Shown here piece by piece: positions 9,578 through 18,009 of a DNA stretch of 64,000 bases. The notes below the pieces were generated by a model that did not search any database, was not told where the DNA came from, and worked only from the letters and a program-made list of their open reading frames with translations. Numbering within the stretch: position 1 is the first letter of the stretch; the number at the start of each line of letters is the position of its first letter. This DNA is from Deltaproteobacteria bacterium HGW-Deltaproteobacteria-6 (GTDB lineage: Bacteria > Desulfobacterota > Syntrophia > Syntrophales > Smithellaceae). The DNA lies in NCBI GenBank assembly GCA_002840435.1, contig PHAT01000003.1, positions 1 through 64,000 on the forward strand. Direction: 5' to 3'. The position numbers and the translations under genes were made by a program.

Positions 9578-9695
9578 CTTCTATTTCCATCAACCGCCTT
9601 GGCAAGCCTTAGGGGCATGAGATGAATGTCTTGATATTGCTCCAAAATGCGGTAAATTAATGCTCGTCCCGCGTGAGCGGGATTAAAAATAACGC

Positions 9696-9833
9696 TTGAC
9701 TATTGTATACAATTACTCTAGGGTCCGTTCAACTTCGCGGGTCATACTGAAAAAAGCGAGGGAATAAGTTGAATGGTGTCATGATAAAGCGCAAGGTCGG
9801 CCGCCTTTGGTACTTTTAATTGGCGGCCTTTTT
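9696..9833 (+). ncRNA. Candidate terminated leader RNA or small RNA upstream of the cold-shock gene
   Basis: A -35-like TTGACT (9696-9701) runs into a 12-bp palindrome ATTGTATACAAT (9702-9713). Next comes a possible stem GTTCAACTT...AAGTTGAAT with an inner TCGC/GCGA pair (about 9727-9773). A strong terminator ends it at 9833. This would make an RNA of about 100 nt, either a free small RNA or an attenuator leader for the cold-shock gene that begins 57 bp later. The -10 box is poor (TAGGGT), which limits confidence. Confidence 0.4.
9799..9833 (+). terminator. Intrinsic terminator upstream of the cold-shock gene
   Basis: GGCCGCC (9799-9805) pairs perfectly with GGCGGCC (9822-9828), followed by TTTTT. 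It ends whatever is transcribed ahead of the cold-shock gene. Confidence 0.75.
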
Positions 9834-9890
9834 GTTTCTGCCACAGTGATAATTCGACTTAGGAAATTTTGAGAAAGGAGGATTAGTACT

Positions 9891-10091
9891 ATGTCAGAAG
9901 GTAAAGTAAAGTGGTTCAACGAACGCAAAGGCTTCGGCTTCATCGAGCAAGAGGGCGGCGGAGATATTTTCGTGCACTTCAGCGCCATTCAGTCCAGCGG
10001 CTTCAAGACGCTGAATGAGGGCCAGCCGGTCAGTTTCGACGTGGTTCAGGGCAAAAAAGGCCTGGAAGCGGAAAACGTCAGAGCACTTTAG
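9891..10091 (+). CDS. cspA: CspA-family cold-shock protein
   Basis: A 66-aa single cold-shock domain that binds single-stranded RNA and DNA and melts RNA structure. RNP1 is KGFGFIEQ (residues 13-20) and RNP2 is DIFVHFS (about 25-31). The length is typical. A strong ribosome site AAAGGAGG is 9 nt before ATG 9891. A terminated leader precedes it and a strong terminator follows, so it is a monocistronic gene. Its own promoter was not clearly seen; transcription may depend on read-through of the leader terminator, which would fit the leader control known for csp genes. Confidence 0.95.
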   Translation: MSEGKVKWFNERKGFGFIEQEGGGDIFVHFSAIQSSGFKTLNEGQPVSFDVVQGKKGLEAENVRAL

Positions 10092-10109
10092 TCGTTGATT
10101 TAAAACCAG

Positions 10110-10150
10110 AGAAAAGCACGCCGTGTGTCATAACGCCGGCGTGCTTTTCT
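10110..10150 (+). terminator. Strong terminator after the cold-shock gene
   Basis: AGAAAAGCACGCCG (10110-10123) pairs perfectly with CGGCGTGCTTTTCT (10137-10150), a 14-bp stem whose 3' arm ends in a T-run. Confidence 0.9.
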
Positions 10151-10301
10151 AATTTAATACCCTCACCCTCCCAACCCTTAATATTTCTTGACAAAAACAG
10201 AACATTCGAGTTAATCCAGACCAATTTTTTGGCTCGCCGTCTCGTGGCGGGTTCCCTATAAAAGACTATATTACAGCTAACGGATACGGCCGCGACGACC
10301 T

Positions 10302-10337
10302 GGCCACCTGATGACCTGAAGGTCACACAAGGTGGCC
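10302..10337. repeat. Hairpin with GTGTGACCTTCAGGT core (dispersed repeat copy 1)
   Basis: GGCCACCT (10302-10309) pairs with AGGTGGCC (10330-10337). Inside is a second inverted repeat, TGACCT-GA-AGGTCA. The reverse complement of the core, GTGTGACCTTCAGGT, recurs at about 30479-30493, and a shorter match at 30463-30475. Confidence 0.6.
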
Positions 10338-10412
10338 CGGGGCCGCAAACCGTCCTGTGATTCAATTAAAATAACAGCGTGCATCACGACTCGGAACAAG
10401 AGGGGGAGTAAA

Positions 10413-12095
10413 TTGTATTTCTCGGATGAAACACAAAAGACATCAAGGCAACTGACCGAAAAATGGCAGGGCGATGTTCAAAAATCATTAAAAACCAATC
10501 CCGATCAGAAGGAGCGCTTTGCGACCGTTTCCGATCTGGACATCAAAAGACTTTATACGCCGGAAGATTTAAAGGACATGGATTTTGCCCGCGATATCAG
10601 TGTTCCGGGCGAATTCCCCTATTTGCGCGGCAACCAGGTTACCGGTTACCGCGGACGGCACTGGACTTTCCGCATGTTTGCCGGCATGGGCAGCGCTCAG
10701 GATACCAACGCCCGCTGGCACATGCTTTTGCGTGAAGGCCAGACGGGTTTGAGTACCGCCTTCGATTTCCCCACCCTCATGGGCTATGACAGCGACTCAC
10801 CCCGATCTCTGGGTGAAGTGGGCAAGTGCGGGGTGGCCATCGACACGCTGGAGGATTTTCTGGCATTGATTGACGGCATTCCGCTTTCTCAGGTAACTAC
10901 CTCCATGACCATCAACCCGCCAGCCACCGTGCTCTGGGCCATGTATTGCGCGGCAGCCGAAATCAAAGGGGTGCCGCTTACCAGAATCGGCGGGACGATT
11001 CAAAACGATATGCTCAAGGAATTTATTGCACAAAAGACGTTCATGTGCCCGCCGGAACCCTCCATCAAGCTCATCTCGGACACCGTGGAGTTCGGCGCCA
11101 GATACGTTCCGCGCTGGAACACGATCAGCATCAGCGGCTATCACATCCGGGAAGCGGGCGCAACCGCTGTTCAGGAACTGGCTTTCACCCTGCGCGACGG
11201 CATCGAGTACGTTGAAGATGTCATCCGCCGCAAGAAAATGAATGTGGATGACTTCGCACCGCGTCTGTCTTTCTTTTTCAATTCGCACATCGACTTTTTT
11301 GAGGAAATCTGCAAGCTCCGCGCCGCGCGCCGCATCTGGGCCAAAGTGATGCGCGACCGTTTCGGTGCAAAAAACCCCCGTTCGCTGTGGATGCGCTTCC
11401 ACACCCAAACCGCCGGGTGCTCATTGACCGCGCAGCAGCCCTATAACAATATCATCCGCACAACCGTCGAAGCGCTGGCCGCCGTCATGGGCGGAACCCA
11501 GTCGCTGCATACCAACTCTCTGGATGAAGTATTCTGCCTGCCGTCCGAACAAGCGGTGGAAATCGCGTTGCGCACCCAGCAGATTCTGGCCGAAGAAACG
11601 GGCGTGGCCAATACCATTGATCCGCTGGCCGGTTCCTACTTTGTGGAATCCCTCACCAATGAAATCGAGGAAAAGGCCTGGGAATATATCGAAAAGATCG
11701 ACGCCATGGGCGGTATGATTGCCGCTGTTGAAAAAGGCTTCCCGCAGATGGAAATCGCGGACGCCGCCTATCAATTCCAGCGACAGGTTGAAACCAAAGA
11801 AAAGATCATGGTTGGCGTCAACAAGTATGTTACCGAAGCGCAGCATGCGGTGCCCTTGGTGGAGATCGATGAAAAAATGGGCGAGGAGCAGATCAAACGG
11901 GTTCAGGATGTCCGCCGCAAACGGGACAACCGCGCCGTGAAACAATCGCTTGACGACATCCGTACCGCCTGCAAAACGGGAGCAAACGTGATGCCGTATT
12001 GCATTTCGGCAGTCAAGAATCTGGCCACCCAGCAGGAAATCTGCGATGTTTACCGTGAAGTTTACGGGGAGTATCGGGACCCGGGATTGTATTAA
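10413..12095 (+). CDS. mcmA1: Acyl-CoA mutase large (catalytic) subunit, methylmalonyl-CoA mutase type
   Basis: Adenosylcobalamin-dependent carbon-skeleton mutase, most likely methylmalonyl-CoA/succinyl-CoA. It is a 560-aa stand-alone catalytic subunit of the split type. Family signatures include RGRHWTFRMFAG, GQTGLSTAFDFPT, GGTIQNDMLKEFIAQKT, ISISGYHIREAGATAVQE and GGTQSLHTNSLDE. The start is taken as TTG 10413 because GAGGGGGAG lies directly upstream; the longer ATG at 10332 has none and starts inside a hairpin. Two positions differ from classical MCM: FDFPT for FDLPT, and Lys in PPEPSIK where MCM has Arg that contacts the substrate carboxylate (my alignment by eye). Another mutase specificity is therefore possible. 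The B12 subunit follows after 31 bp. Confidence 0.9.
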   Translation: MYFSDETQKTSRQLTEKWQGDVQKSLKTNPDQKERFATVSDLDIKRLYTPEDLKDMDFARDISVPGEFPYLRGNQVTGYRGRHWTFRMFAGMGSAQDTNARWHMLLREGQTGLSTAFDFPTLMGYDSDSPRSLGEVGKCGVAIDTLEDFLALIDGIPLSQVTTSMTINPPATVLWAMYCAAAEIKGVPLTRIGGTIQNDMLKEFIAQKTFMCPPEPSIKLISDTVEFGARYVPRWNTISISGYHIREAGATAVQELAFTLRDGIEYVEDVIRRKKMNVDDFAPRLSFFFNSHIDFFEEICKLRAARRIWAKVMRDRFGAKNPRSLWMRFHTQTAGCSLTAQQPYNNIIRTTVEALAAVMGGTQSLHTNSLDEVFCLPSEQAVEIALRTQQILAEETGVANTIDPLAGSYFVESLTNEIEEKAWEYIEKIDAMGGMIAAVEKGFPQMEIADAAYQFQRQVETKEKIMVGVNKYVTEAQHAVPLVEIDEKMGEEQIKRVQDVRRKRDNRAVKQSLDDIRTACKTGANVMPYCISAVKNLATQQEICDVYREVYGEYRDPGLY

Positions 12096-12126
12096 GAGAT
12101 AGATTTATATCGAGGAGATTAATGAT

Positions 12127-12531
12127 ATGTCGTCAAGAAAAATTCGAGTGATGGTGGCCAAACCGGGACTGGATGGTCACGACCGCGGCGCGCGCATCCT
12201 GGCCCGCGCATTTCGCGACGCCGGTTTTGAAGTCATCTATACCGGATGCCATCAAACCCCGGAACAGGTCGCCTTCGCGGCCATTCAGGAGGACGTCGAT
12301 CTCGTAGGCCTGAGTTGTCTCTCGGGTGCGCATCGCATTTTGTTTCCAAAAGTGGTGGAACTGCTGCGCGAAAAGAACGCCTCCGACATTACGGTCATCG
12401 GCGGCGGCATTATTCCTGAGCAGGACTTTCAGATGTTGTATGACGCGGGCATCCAGGCCATTTTCACTCCCGGCGCATCGCTGGACTCCATTGTGGACTG
12501 GATTCGCACGCATGTCCAGAGCAGAGACTGA
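12127..12531 (+). CDS. mcmA2: Acyl-CoA mutase small subunit, B12-binding
   Basis: A 134-aa Rossmann-like cobalamin-binding subunit that pairs with the preceding catalytic subunit. The base-off/His-on motif DGHDRG (D-x-H-x-x-G) is at about residues 16-21. [14 protein letters not shown] and [11 protein letters not shown] are typical of the domain. Length fits the archaeal/deltaproteobacterial split mutases. It lies 31 bp after the large subunit, with a GAGGAG site before ATG 12127. Confidence 0.95.
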   Translation: MSSRKIRVMVAKPGLDGHDRGARILARAFRDAGFEVIYTGCHQTPEQVAFAAIQEDVDLVGLSCLSGAHRILFPKVVELLREKNASDITVIGGGIIPEQDFQMLYDAGIQAIFTPGASLDSIVDWIRTHVQSRD

Positions 12532-12553
12532 CTGAAACCCCGATAAAAAACGA

Positions 12554-13528
12554 ATGATGGAAACCACAAAAAAAATATGCGCGGGCGACGTCCGCTCCGC
12601 CTCCCGCCTGATCCGTGATCTGGAAGATAAGCTGCCGCAGGCACGGCCGCGGCTGAAGCAGCTTTTTGTCCACACGGGCAAATCGCTGATCATCGGCATC
12701 ACCGGGGCACCGGGCGCCGGCAAAAGCACCCTGACTGACGCGCTCATCGGCGAATTCCGCAAGCAAAAAAGGACGGTGGGTGTTCTGGCGGTTGACCCGA
12801 CCAGCCCTTTTTCCGGCGGCGCCATCCTGGGCGACCGCGTCCGCATGCTCAGACACGCGGAAGATGAAGGCGTGTTCATCCGATCGCTCGCCACACGCGG
12901 TGCTCTGGGCGGTCTCTCACAGGCCGCAGGCGACGCTATCCATGTGATGGAAGCCATGGGTAAGGATATCGTGATAGTCGAAACGGTCGGCATCGGCCAG
13001 CAGGAACTCGATATTATCCACCATGCCCACAGCGTCATCGTCGTACTGGTGCCCGGTATGGGCGATGAAATTCAGACCATGAAAGCCGGCATCATGGAAA
13101 TTGCGGATGTCTTCGCCATCAACAAAGCCGACCGTCCCGGCGCAAAACAGCTGCAAACGGAGCTTACCTCGCTGCTCAACGCCTCACCGCTGCCGCCTTC
13201 TGCATGGCGGCCGCCGATTGTGAGCATCGGCAATCTGTATGAACCCGTGGGCTTTGCCGAAAAAACGGCGGAACTCGCGCAGAAGATATCGGACCATCAC
13301 GCCCATCTGCTGATCAGCGGACAACTTTCCGAACGAATGGAACGCAAGGCGCTTATGGAAATCACCGATGCGCTTAAAGCCTGCATACTGGAACCGGTGC
13401 TGAATCAGCTGATCGCCGGCGGCGAATTGAAAAATATTGCTGAAAGAATTAAAAACCGGGAAGCCGATCCTTATACCGAGGCGGAAGCCATCGCCCGCCG
13501 CTTCCTCAAGTCAGGAGACATGCCATGA
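12554..13528 (+). CDS. meaB: MeaB/ArgK-type G3E GTPase, mutase chaperone
   Basis: A 324-aa GTPase that protects and reloads the B12 mutase with adenosylcobalamin. P-loop GAPGAGKS is at residues 51-58; the following VDPTSPFSGGAILGDRVRM is a family hallmark, and the base-specificity motif NKAD lies near residue 195. It is 22 bp after the B12 subunit and its stop overlaps the start of the adenosyltransferase by 4 bp, so cofactor delivery genes are translationally linked to the mutase. Confidence 0.95.
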   Translation: MMETTKKICAGDVRSASRLIRDLEDKLPQARPRLKQLFVHTGKSLIIGITGAPGAGKSTLTDALIGEFRKQKRTVGVLAVDPTSPFSGGAILGDRVRMLRHAEDEGVFIRSLATRGALGGLSQAAGDAIHVMEAMGKDIVIVETVGIGQQELDIIHHAHSVIVVLVPGMGDEIQTMKAGIMEIADVFAINKADRPGAKQLQTELTSLLNASPLPPSAWRPPIVSIGNLYEPVGFAEKTAELAQKISDHHAHLLISGQLSERMERKALMEITDALKACILEPVLNQLIAGGELKNIAERIKNREADPYTEAEAIARRFLKSGDMP

Positions 13529-14124
13529 CACCGCTCGTGAAGCAAAAAGCGAAAAAAACTAAACCGGCCCATCCCAAGAAGACAATATCCGCACCCGCTC
13601 CGGCCGCCCGTGGTCTGGTCATCGTCATTACCGGCAACGGCAAGGGAAAAACCACTTCAGCTTTCGGGCAGGCCCTGCGCGCCGTGGGCCAGGGCTATAA
13701 AGTCTTCATCCTGCAATTTATGAAAGGACGGGACTACGGCGAGTTTGTGGCGGCTGAAAAATATCTGCCGCGGCTGACCATTCTCCGCACGGGCCTGGAC
13801 AGCTTCGTCATGCGCGACAAACCCGCCCCGGTGGATATTGAACTCGCCCGGCAGGGCTTTGAACTGGCCAGAAAGGCAATTGCTTCGGGCAAATACAATA
13901 TGGTTATCCTTGATGAAATTAACGTCGCGGTCGATTTTAAACTCATCCCTCTGGCAGATGTAGTTAATTTGATTAAAGACAAACCGCCGGCGCTTGACCT
14001 GATTCTCACCGGCCGTTACGCGGCCAAAGAAATCATGAAGCTCGCCGACACGGTCAGTGAAGTTAAAGAAATCAAACATCACTATGCCGCGGGCATCAAA
14101 GACCGCGCGGGCATCGAGTATTAG
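13525..14124 (+). CDS. cobO: Cob(I)alamin adenosyltransferase, CobA/CobO/BtuR type
   Basis: Makes adenosylcobalamin, the cofactor of the mutase encoded just upstream. P-loop GNGKGKTT is at residues 37-44, and FMKGRDYGE and ILDEINVA are typical of the CobO/BtuR family. The first 29 residues are basic and low in complexity (KQKAKKTKPAHPKK), an extension not needed for catalysis. It starts at ATG 13525 in an ATGA overlap with meaB. Having the enzyme in the mutase operon suggests dedicated cofactor supply. Confidence 0.93.
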   Translation: MTPLVKQKAKKTKPAHPKKTISAPAPAARGLVIVITGNGKGKTTSAFGQALRAVGQGYKVFILQFMKGRDYGEFVAAEKYLPRLTILRTGLDSFVMRDKPAPVDIELARQGFELARKAIASGKYNMVILDEINVAVDFKLIPLADVVNLIKDKPPALDLILTGRYAAKEIMKLADTVSEVKEIKHHYAAGIKDRAGIEY

Positions 14125-14141
14125 TTTTCAGGAGAACGATT

Positions 14142-14885
14142 ATGTTTGCATGGTTGACCAGCCCTGAAGCCTGGGTTGCTCTGGGAACCCTGACGGCCCT
14201 GGAGATTGTTCTGGGGATCGACAACATCATTTTTATTTCAATTCTGGTAGGGCGTCTGCCTTCCGAAAAAAGAAACCTTGCCCGTAACATAGGACTCATG
14301 CTGGCAATGGGCACCCGTCTGGCACTCTTATTTTCCATCGTCTGGATATCCAATCTGATCCAGCCCTGGTTTACAATCTTTGGCCAGGCTATCTCCGGAC
14401 GGGATATCATTTTAATTGGAGGAGGATTATTCCTGCTGGCCAAAGCGACTCATGAAATTCATAACAGTTTGGAAGGCATTGAAGAAAATAAGCCGGCATT
14501 AAAAACGACAAAGATGGCGGCGGTTCTTGCGCAGATTGCCGTTCTTGATATCGTTTTTTCACTGGATTCGGTCATCACGGCGGTCGGGCTGGCCCAGCAT
14601 ATATCGATTATGGCCATCGCGATTATTCTGGCCGTCGCCGTCATGCTGTTTGCCGCCAAACCGATTGCCAACTTTGTGGATGGCCACCCGACCATCAAAA
14701 TTCTGGCCTTGTCTTTTCTGATCCTGGTGGGCGTCACGCTGATTGTTGAGGGTTTCGACGTGCATGTACCGAAAGGCTACATCTATTTTGCGATGGCGTT
14801 TTCCGTAGCGGTGGAAATGCTTAATCTGCGTTTGCGTAAAAAACAGATCAAGCCCATCCAGTTGAGAAAAGAAATTACGGAATAA
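14142..14885 (+). CDS. TerC-family integral membrane protein
   Basis: A 247-aa protein with about seven hydrophobic segments. The two internal repeats carry the TerC acidic motifs EIVLGIDNIIF (about residues 21-31) and DIVFSLDSVITA (about 135-146). TerC/Alx-family proteins are linked to metal-ion (Mn) export and tellurite resistance; the transported ion cannot be read here. It lies only 17 bp after cobO and may be the last gene of the mutase operon, though a functional link is not obvious. Start ATG 14142 follows AGGAG. Confidence 0.9.
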   Translation: MFAWLTSPEAWVALGTLTALEIVLGIDNIIFISILVGRLPSEKRNLARNIGLMLAMGTRLALLFSIVWISNLIQPWFTIFGQAISGRDIILIGGGLFLLAKATHEIHNSLEGIEENKPALKTTKMAAVLAQIAVLDIVFSLDSVITAVGLAQHISIMAIAIILAVAVMLFAAKPIANFVDGHPTIKILALSFLILVGVTLIVEGFDVHVPKGYIYFAMAFSVAVEMLNLRLRKKQIKPIQLRKEITE

Positions 14886-14894
14886 CACGACAGG

Positions 14895-14921
14895 AAAAAA
14901 CGGCCGTCGCGTGGACGGCCG
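14895..14921 (-). terminator. Terminator of the cheC transcript
   Basis: CGGCCGTC (14901-14908) pairs with GACGGCCG (14914-14921). Read on the minus strand it is followed by TTTTTT (14900-14895), so it ends the cheC side. It sits between convergent genes. Confidence 0.8.
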
Positions 14922-14938
14922 CAGAAAATAAAAGGGAA

Positions 14939-15586
14939 TCAGCACTCGTACTGATCCAGAAAATTATGCAGCGCCGTCTTCAGCCAGGCAAAAGACTCTT
15001 CACTGGTAACGATAAATAAATAACCGCTGATGTTTTTTTCATTAAATTCAAAGACGGTTCTTAATACAATGGCCAGATCGTCCTCGGCAAAGAGGCTATT
15101 CGATATAATGCCGCGCTGACTTCTCTCCACCACCACCCGGGGCGGGGAATAGGTGATGACATCACCCAGCAATTCGGCAATTTTCCCGATGCAGGCGCCG
15201 ATCAAAATGTTGCCGACTTCGCGAAACGTTTCTTTTTCCAGTTCATTGATCGGGTCCGATTCAAAGTATTCATCCGAACCGTCGAGCAGAGACAGAATCT
15301 TTTTGCCGCTGTCCGCCGGAAATACCAGAAAGGCACTACCCTTGAACTTTCCCCAGAAATTCTGTTCGACCAGTGAAACCTTATCATAATCTTTGATCTC
15401 GGCACTGATATAGGGCGGAAGATCCGACGAGCGCAAAAGCTTGATATAAGGCACACTGAGAATAACAAATATGTCGATGTATTCGGCAAGATCAGACGCC
15501 GCACGGCCGAAGGCGATATTCATGATTTCCTGCAGAATGTCCGTTTCTTCCTCAGTGATCAATGATTCCTGTATACTTGAATCCAT
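14939..15586 (-). CDS. cheC: CheC-family CheY-P phosphatase
   Basis: A 215-aa protein with the two pseudo-symmetric CheC/FliY motifs E-x2-N. The first is in LQEIMNIAFGRAASDL (about residues 18-33) and the second in REVGNILIGACIGKIAELLG (about 121-140). Both sites are intact, so phosphatase activity is expected. It follows the CheY-like gene by 3 bp, which gives a two-gene signalling unit in which CheC would dephosphorylate that receiver. No chemotaxis kinase or receptor is in the window. Confidence 0.88.
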   Translation of the reverse strand: MDSSIQESLITEEETDILQEIMNIAFGRAASDLAEYIDIFVILSVPYIKLLRSSDLPPYISAEIKDYDKVSLVEQNFWGKFKGSAFLVFPADSGKKILSLLDGSDEYFESDPINELEKETFREVGNILIGACIGKIAELLGDVITYSPPRVVVERSQRGIISNSLFAEDDLAIVLRTVFEFNEKNISGYLFIVTSEESFAWLKTALHNFLDQYEC

Positions 15587-15589
15587 AAA

Positions 15590-15970
15590 TTAGTCCCGTT
15601 CCTTCAGCACACTCTCAACTTCTAAAATTACAGCGGTGATATTTTCCCTGGTCGGTGGTTTTTTGACAACGGAATAAGCACCGAGGTCGTGCGCTTTGGC
15701 GATGGCTTTAACCTGAACATCGGCAGTGGCCACCACCACCATCGCCCGGGGATCCAGCCTGATGATTTCCTGCAGGGCATCAAAACCATTCATGACCGGC
15801 ATGGTGAGATCCATGAAAGTCATATCCGGTTTGATTTGCTTGAACAGTTCCACACCGATCTGACCATTGGCGGCGTCGAACAGTTCATAGCCCCGGTCCT
15901 TGGGAATGCAGCTTTTGATGATTTTAATGGAAACAGGTGAGTCATCAACGATCAATATCTTTTTTATCAT
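15590..15970 (-). CDS. CheY-like single-domain response regulator
   Basis: A 126-aa stand-alone receiver domain. The acidic pocket D9-D10, phospho-acceptor D54 (FMDLTMP), switch Thr T82 (VVVATAD) and K104-P105 are all in place. There is no output domain, so it acts by binding a partner. It is co-transcribed with cheC (3-bp gap) and a diguanylate cyclase lies upstream in the same direction. Confidence 0.92.
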   Translation of the reverse strand: MIKKILIVDDSPVSIKIIKSCIPKDRGYELFDAANGQIGVELFKQIKPDMTFMDLTMPVMNGFDALQEIIRLDPRAMVVVATADVQVKAIAKAHDLGAYSVVKKPPTRENITAVILEVESVLKERD

Positions 15971-16064
15971 GAATCGTCCCTATACGCAGAGATAGACTAT
16001 TTTATTTCCGGCACATGCATCTCTCTTGAATCGAAAGACAGGATTATTTTAATAACCGATACTT

Positions 16065-17012
16065 TCAGTGGACAACTTCAATCTGGTTGCGTCCCCTGTT
16101 TTTTGCCGTATACAAGCCATCGTCAGCTTTTTTCAGCAGCATATCGGGCGTTGTTGCATCCGGCCCCATGGCGGATACGCCCAGGCTAATTGTAACGCGA
16201 ATCCCCTGTCCCTGATATTCAAAAAGATGATCGGCGACGGTTTTCCGGAACCTTTCAGCAAGGATCATGGCCGCTGAAACCGGGGTTTCCGGTAAAAGGC
16301 AGCAGAATTCCTCGCCGCCGTAGCGCGCCAGGATGTCCCCGCTGCGTGTGGTCTCGCTGATCAATGTGGTAATTGCTTTAAGAACATAATCGCCGCACTG
16401 GTGGCCGTATGTGTCATTGACATTTTTGAAATGATCAACGTCCAGCATGATCAGGCTTAAAGGGTGACCGTATCTGGCGTGCCGCTCCATTTCTTCCTTG
16501 ATGTGCGTTTCAAAACTGCGGCGGTTGTTCACGCCGGTCAAAGAGTCGATCCTGTTGAGCGCCAGCAGCTTTTGTTCAAAATTAACCGCTTCCGTCATAT
16601 CGTGCACGGCAATGAACAGATATTCAATGTCTCCATTCTCATTACGCAACGGCCCCATGGTGCAACTTTGCTGCATATGTTTGAAATCGGAATCAAACGA
16701 ACTGATCGGCTTAAACGGAAACAGATAATGATGAAGTCTTTGAGAAAAGAAACAGAAATTACCAAAAGTGAAAACCGTCTTACAGTTATTTAAAAACCGG
16801 GGTCGTTTCAAGTTGGGAAAAACATCATAAATAAAGGATCCAATGACGTCTTCGGCCGCCGCTGTGCTGTGCAGCTGCATCCAGCGGTTCCAGTGTCTCA
16901 CGCGCAGGTCACGATCCAGGATCACCAGACCGATATCCACCATGTCAAACACTTGCGAGAATACTATTGATTTGATGTTTTGTATCCCTGTGTCTGCCGA
17001 ATCCGGTATCAT
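16065..17012 (-). CDS. PAS-GGDEF diguanylate cyclase
   Basis: A 315-aa protein predicted to make cyclic di-GMP. The N-terminal half (about residues 15-140) is PAS-like: a VDIGLVILDRDLRVRHWN opening and a C-terminal GDIEYLFIAVHDMTE. The GGDEF domain fills residues 150-315, with active site GGEEF at 232-236. An inhibitory I-site RSGD is at 223-226, so product feedback is expected. No transmembrane segment is evident, so it senses a cytoplasmic signal. The upstream ribosome site is weak. Confidence 0.92.
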   Translation of the reverse strand: MIPDSADTGIQNIKSIVFSQVFDMVDIGLVILDRDLRVRHWNRWMQLHSTAAAEDVIGSFIYDVFPNLKRPRFLNNCKTVFTFGNFCFFSQRLHHYLFPFKPISSFDSDFKHMQQSCTMGPLRNENGDIEYLFIAVHDMTEAVNFEQKLLALNRIDSLTGVNNRRSFETHIKEEMERHARYGHPLSLIMLDVDHFKNVNDTYGHQCGDYVLKAITTLISETTRSGDILARYGGEEFCCLLPETPVSAAMILAERFRKTVADHLFEYQGQGIRVTISLGVSAMGPDATTPDMLLKKADDGLYTAKNRGRNQIEVVH

Positions 17013-17124
17013 AAGATTAAGGAGTATCCCTTCAGCGTCATTCAGATCGTTTTTGGGTACTTACATGAATTGATGATGCTTTTCAAGTCAATTTAAGCCT
17101 GTGCCGGATATCAGATCGCCCTGT

Positions 17125-17892
17125 TTATTTCGCCTGCATCCGCAAGGCGCCATCGATCCGGAGACAGCAGCCATTCAGCATGGTATTTTCGATGATATGT
17201 AAAACCAGTTTCGCATATTCCGCGGGTTTACCCAATCGCTGAGGAAAGGGCACGTCTTTGGCCAGACTTTTTTTTACCTCGTCGGGATAACTATCCATCA
17301 GGGGTGTTGCAAAGAGTCCGGGGGCGATCGTTGCAACCCGGATACCATAATCGGCGCATTCACGGGCTATCGGCAAGGTCATGGCAACAATGCCGCCTTT
17401 GGACGCACAATAAGCCGCCTGCCCGATTTGTCCCTCAAAAGCCGCAATGGACGCCGTATTAACAATCACGCCTTTTTCCCCTTCATCATTGACTGTATTG
17501 CCGTTCATCTCCTCCACAGCCAGCCTGATAACATTGAGCGTTCCCCCGAGATTAATCTGGACAACTTTATAAAAGGATTCCATCGACAGCGGCCCTTTCC
17601 TGCCCAGAATTTTCCCCGGATTAGGGATGCCTGCACAATTGACGGCCACATTCATTTTTCCAAAAGTATCCGTAGCTGTTTTAATGGCCTTTCGAATGTC
17701 CTCTTCGCTGGTCACATCCCCATGCACGAAGGCAACATTATCTCCCGCGGCATCCGCAACGCTTTGGCCTTTCGCATCATCAACATCCACAATGACCACT
17801 CTGGCTCCTCTGGCAACCAATTCCAGCATGGTGGCCTCTCCCAGACCGGACGAACCTCCGGTGACTAATGCGACAACGTCCTTATGATTCAT
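17125..17892 (-). CDS. SDR 3-hydroxyacyl-CoA dehydrogenase (type II, HSD17B10-like)
   Basis: A 255-aa short-chain dehydrogenase. NAD-binding motif TGGSSGLG is at 11-18, NCAG at 85-88, and the catalytic triad is S148, Y161 and K165 (YCASK). The closest family by pattern is the bacterial/mitochondrial type II 3-hydroxyacyl-CoA dehydrogenase ([32 protein letters not shown]), which acts in beta-oxidation. It has its own strong ribosome site (AAGGGAGGGG) and is 118 bp from the end of the fatty-acid-like operon, so it may be separately transcribed. Confidence 0.85.
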   Translation of the reverse strand: MNHKDVVALVTGGSSGLGEATMLELVARGARVVIVDVDDAKGQSVADAAGDNVAFVHGDVTSEEDIRKAIKTATDTFGKMNVAVNCAGIPNPGKILGRKGPLSMESFYKVVQINLGGTLNVIRLAVEEMNGNTVNDEGEKGVIVNTASIAAFEGQIGQAAYCASKGGIVAMTLPIARECADYGIRVATIAPGLFATPLMDSYPDEVKKSLAKDVPFPQRLGKPAEYAKLVLHIIENTMLNGCCLRIDGALRMQAK

Positions 17893-18009
17893 ATCCCCTC
17901 CCTTGAACTGCTGATTATAGGAAAGCTTAATAATAAAAGACTATTAGCATAAGACAAGCAGCATGACAACAAAATATGCCAAAACTTTTTCCATCAGAAC
18001 ATCAATAAA

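Noticed and set aside
9661-9690. CRISPR type I-E-like repeat (CCCGCGTGAGCGGG)
   Set aside because: One copy only, no spacers or second repeat, no cas genes in the window.
10141-10412. Cobalamin riboswitch before the mutase operon
   Set aside because: No B12-box-like sequence was found; the hairpins here belong to the dispersed repeat.
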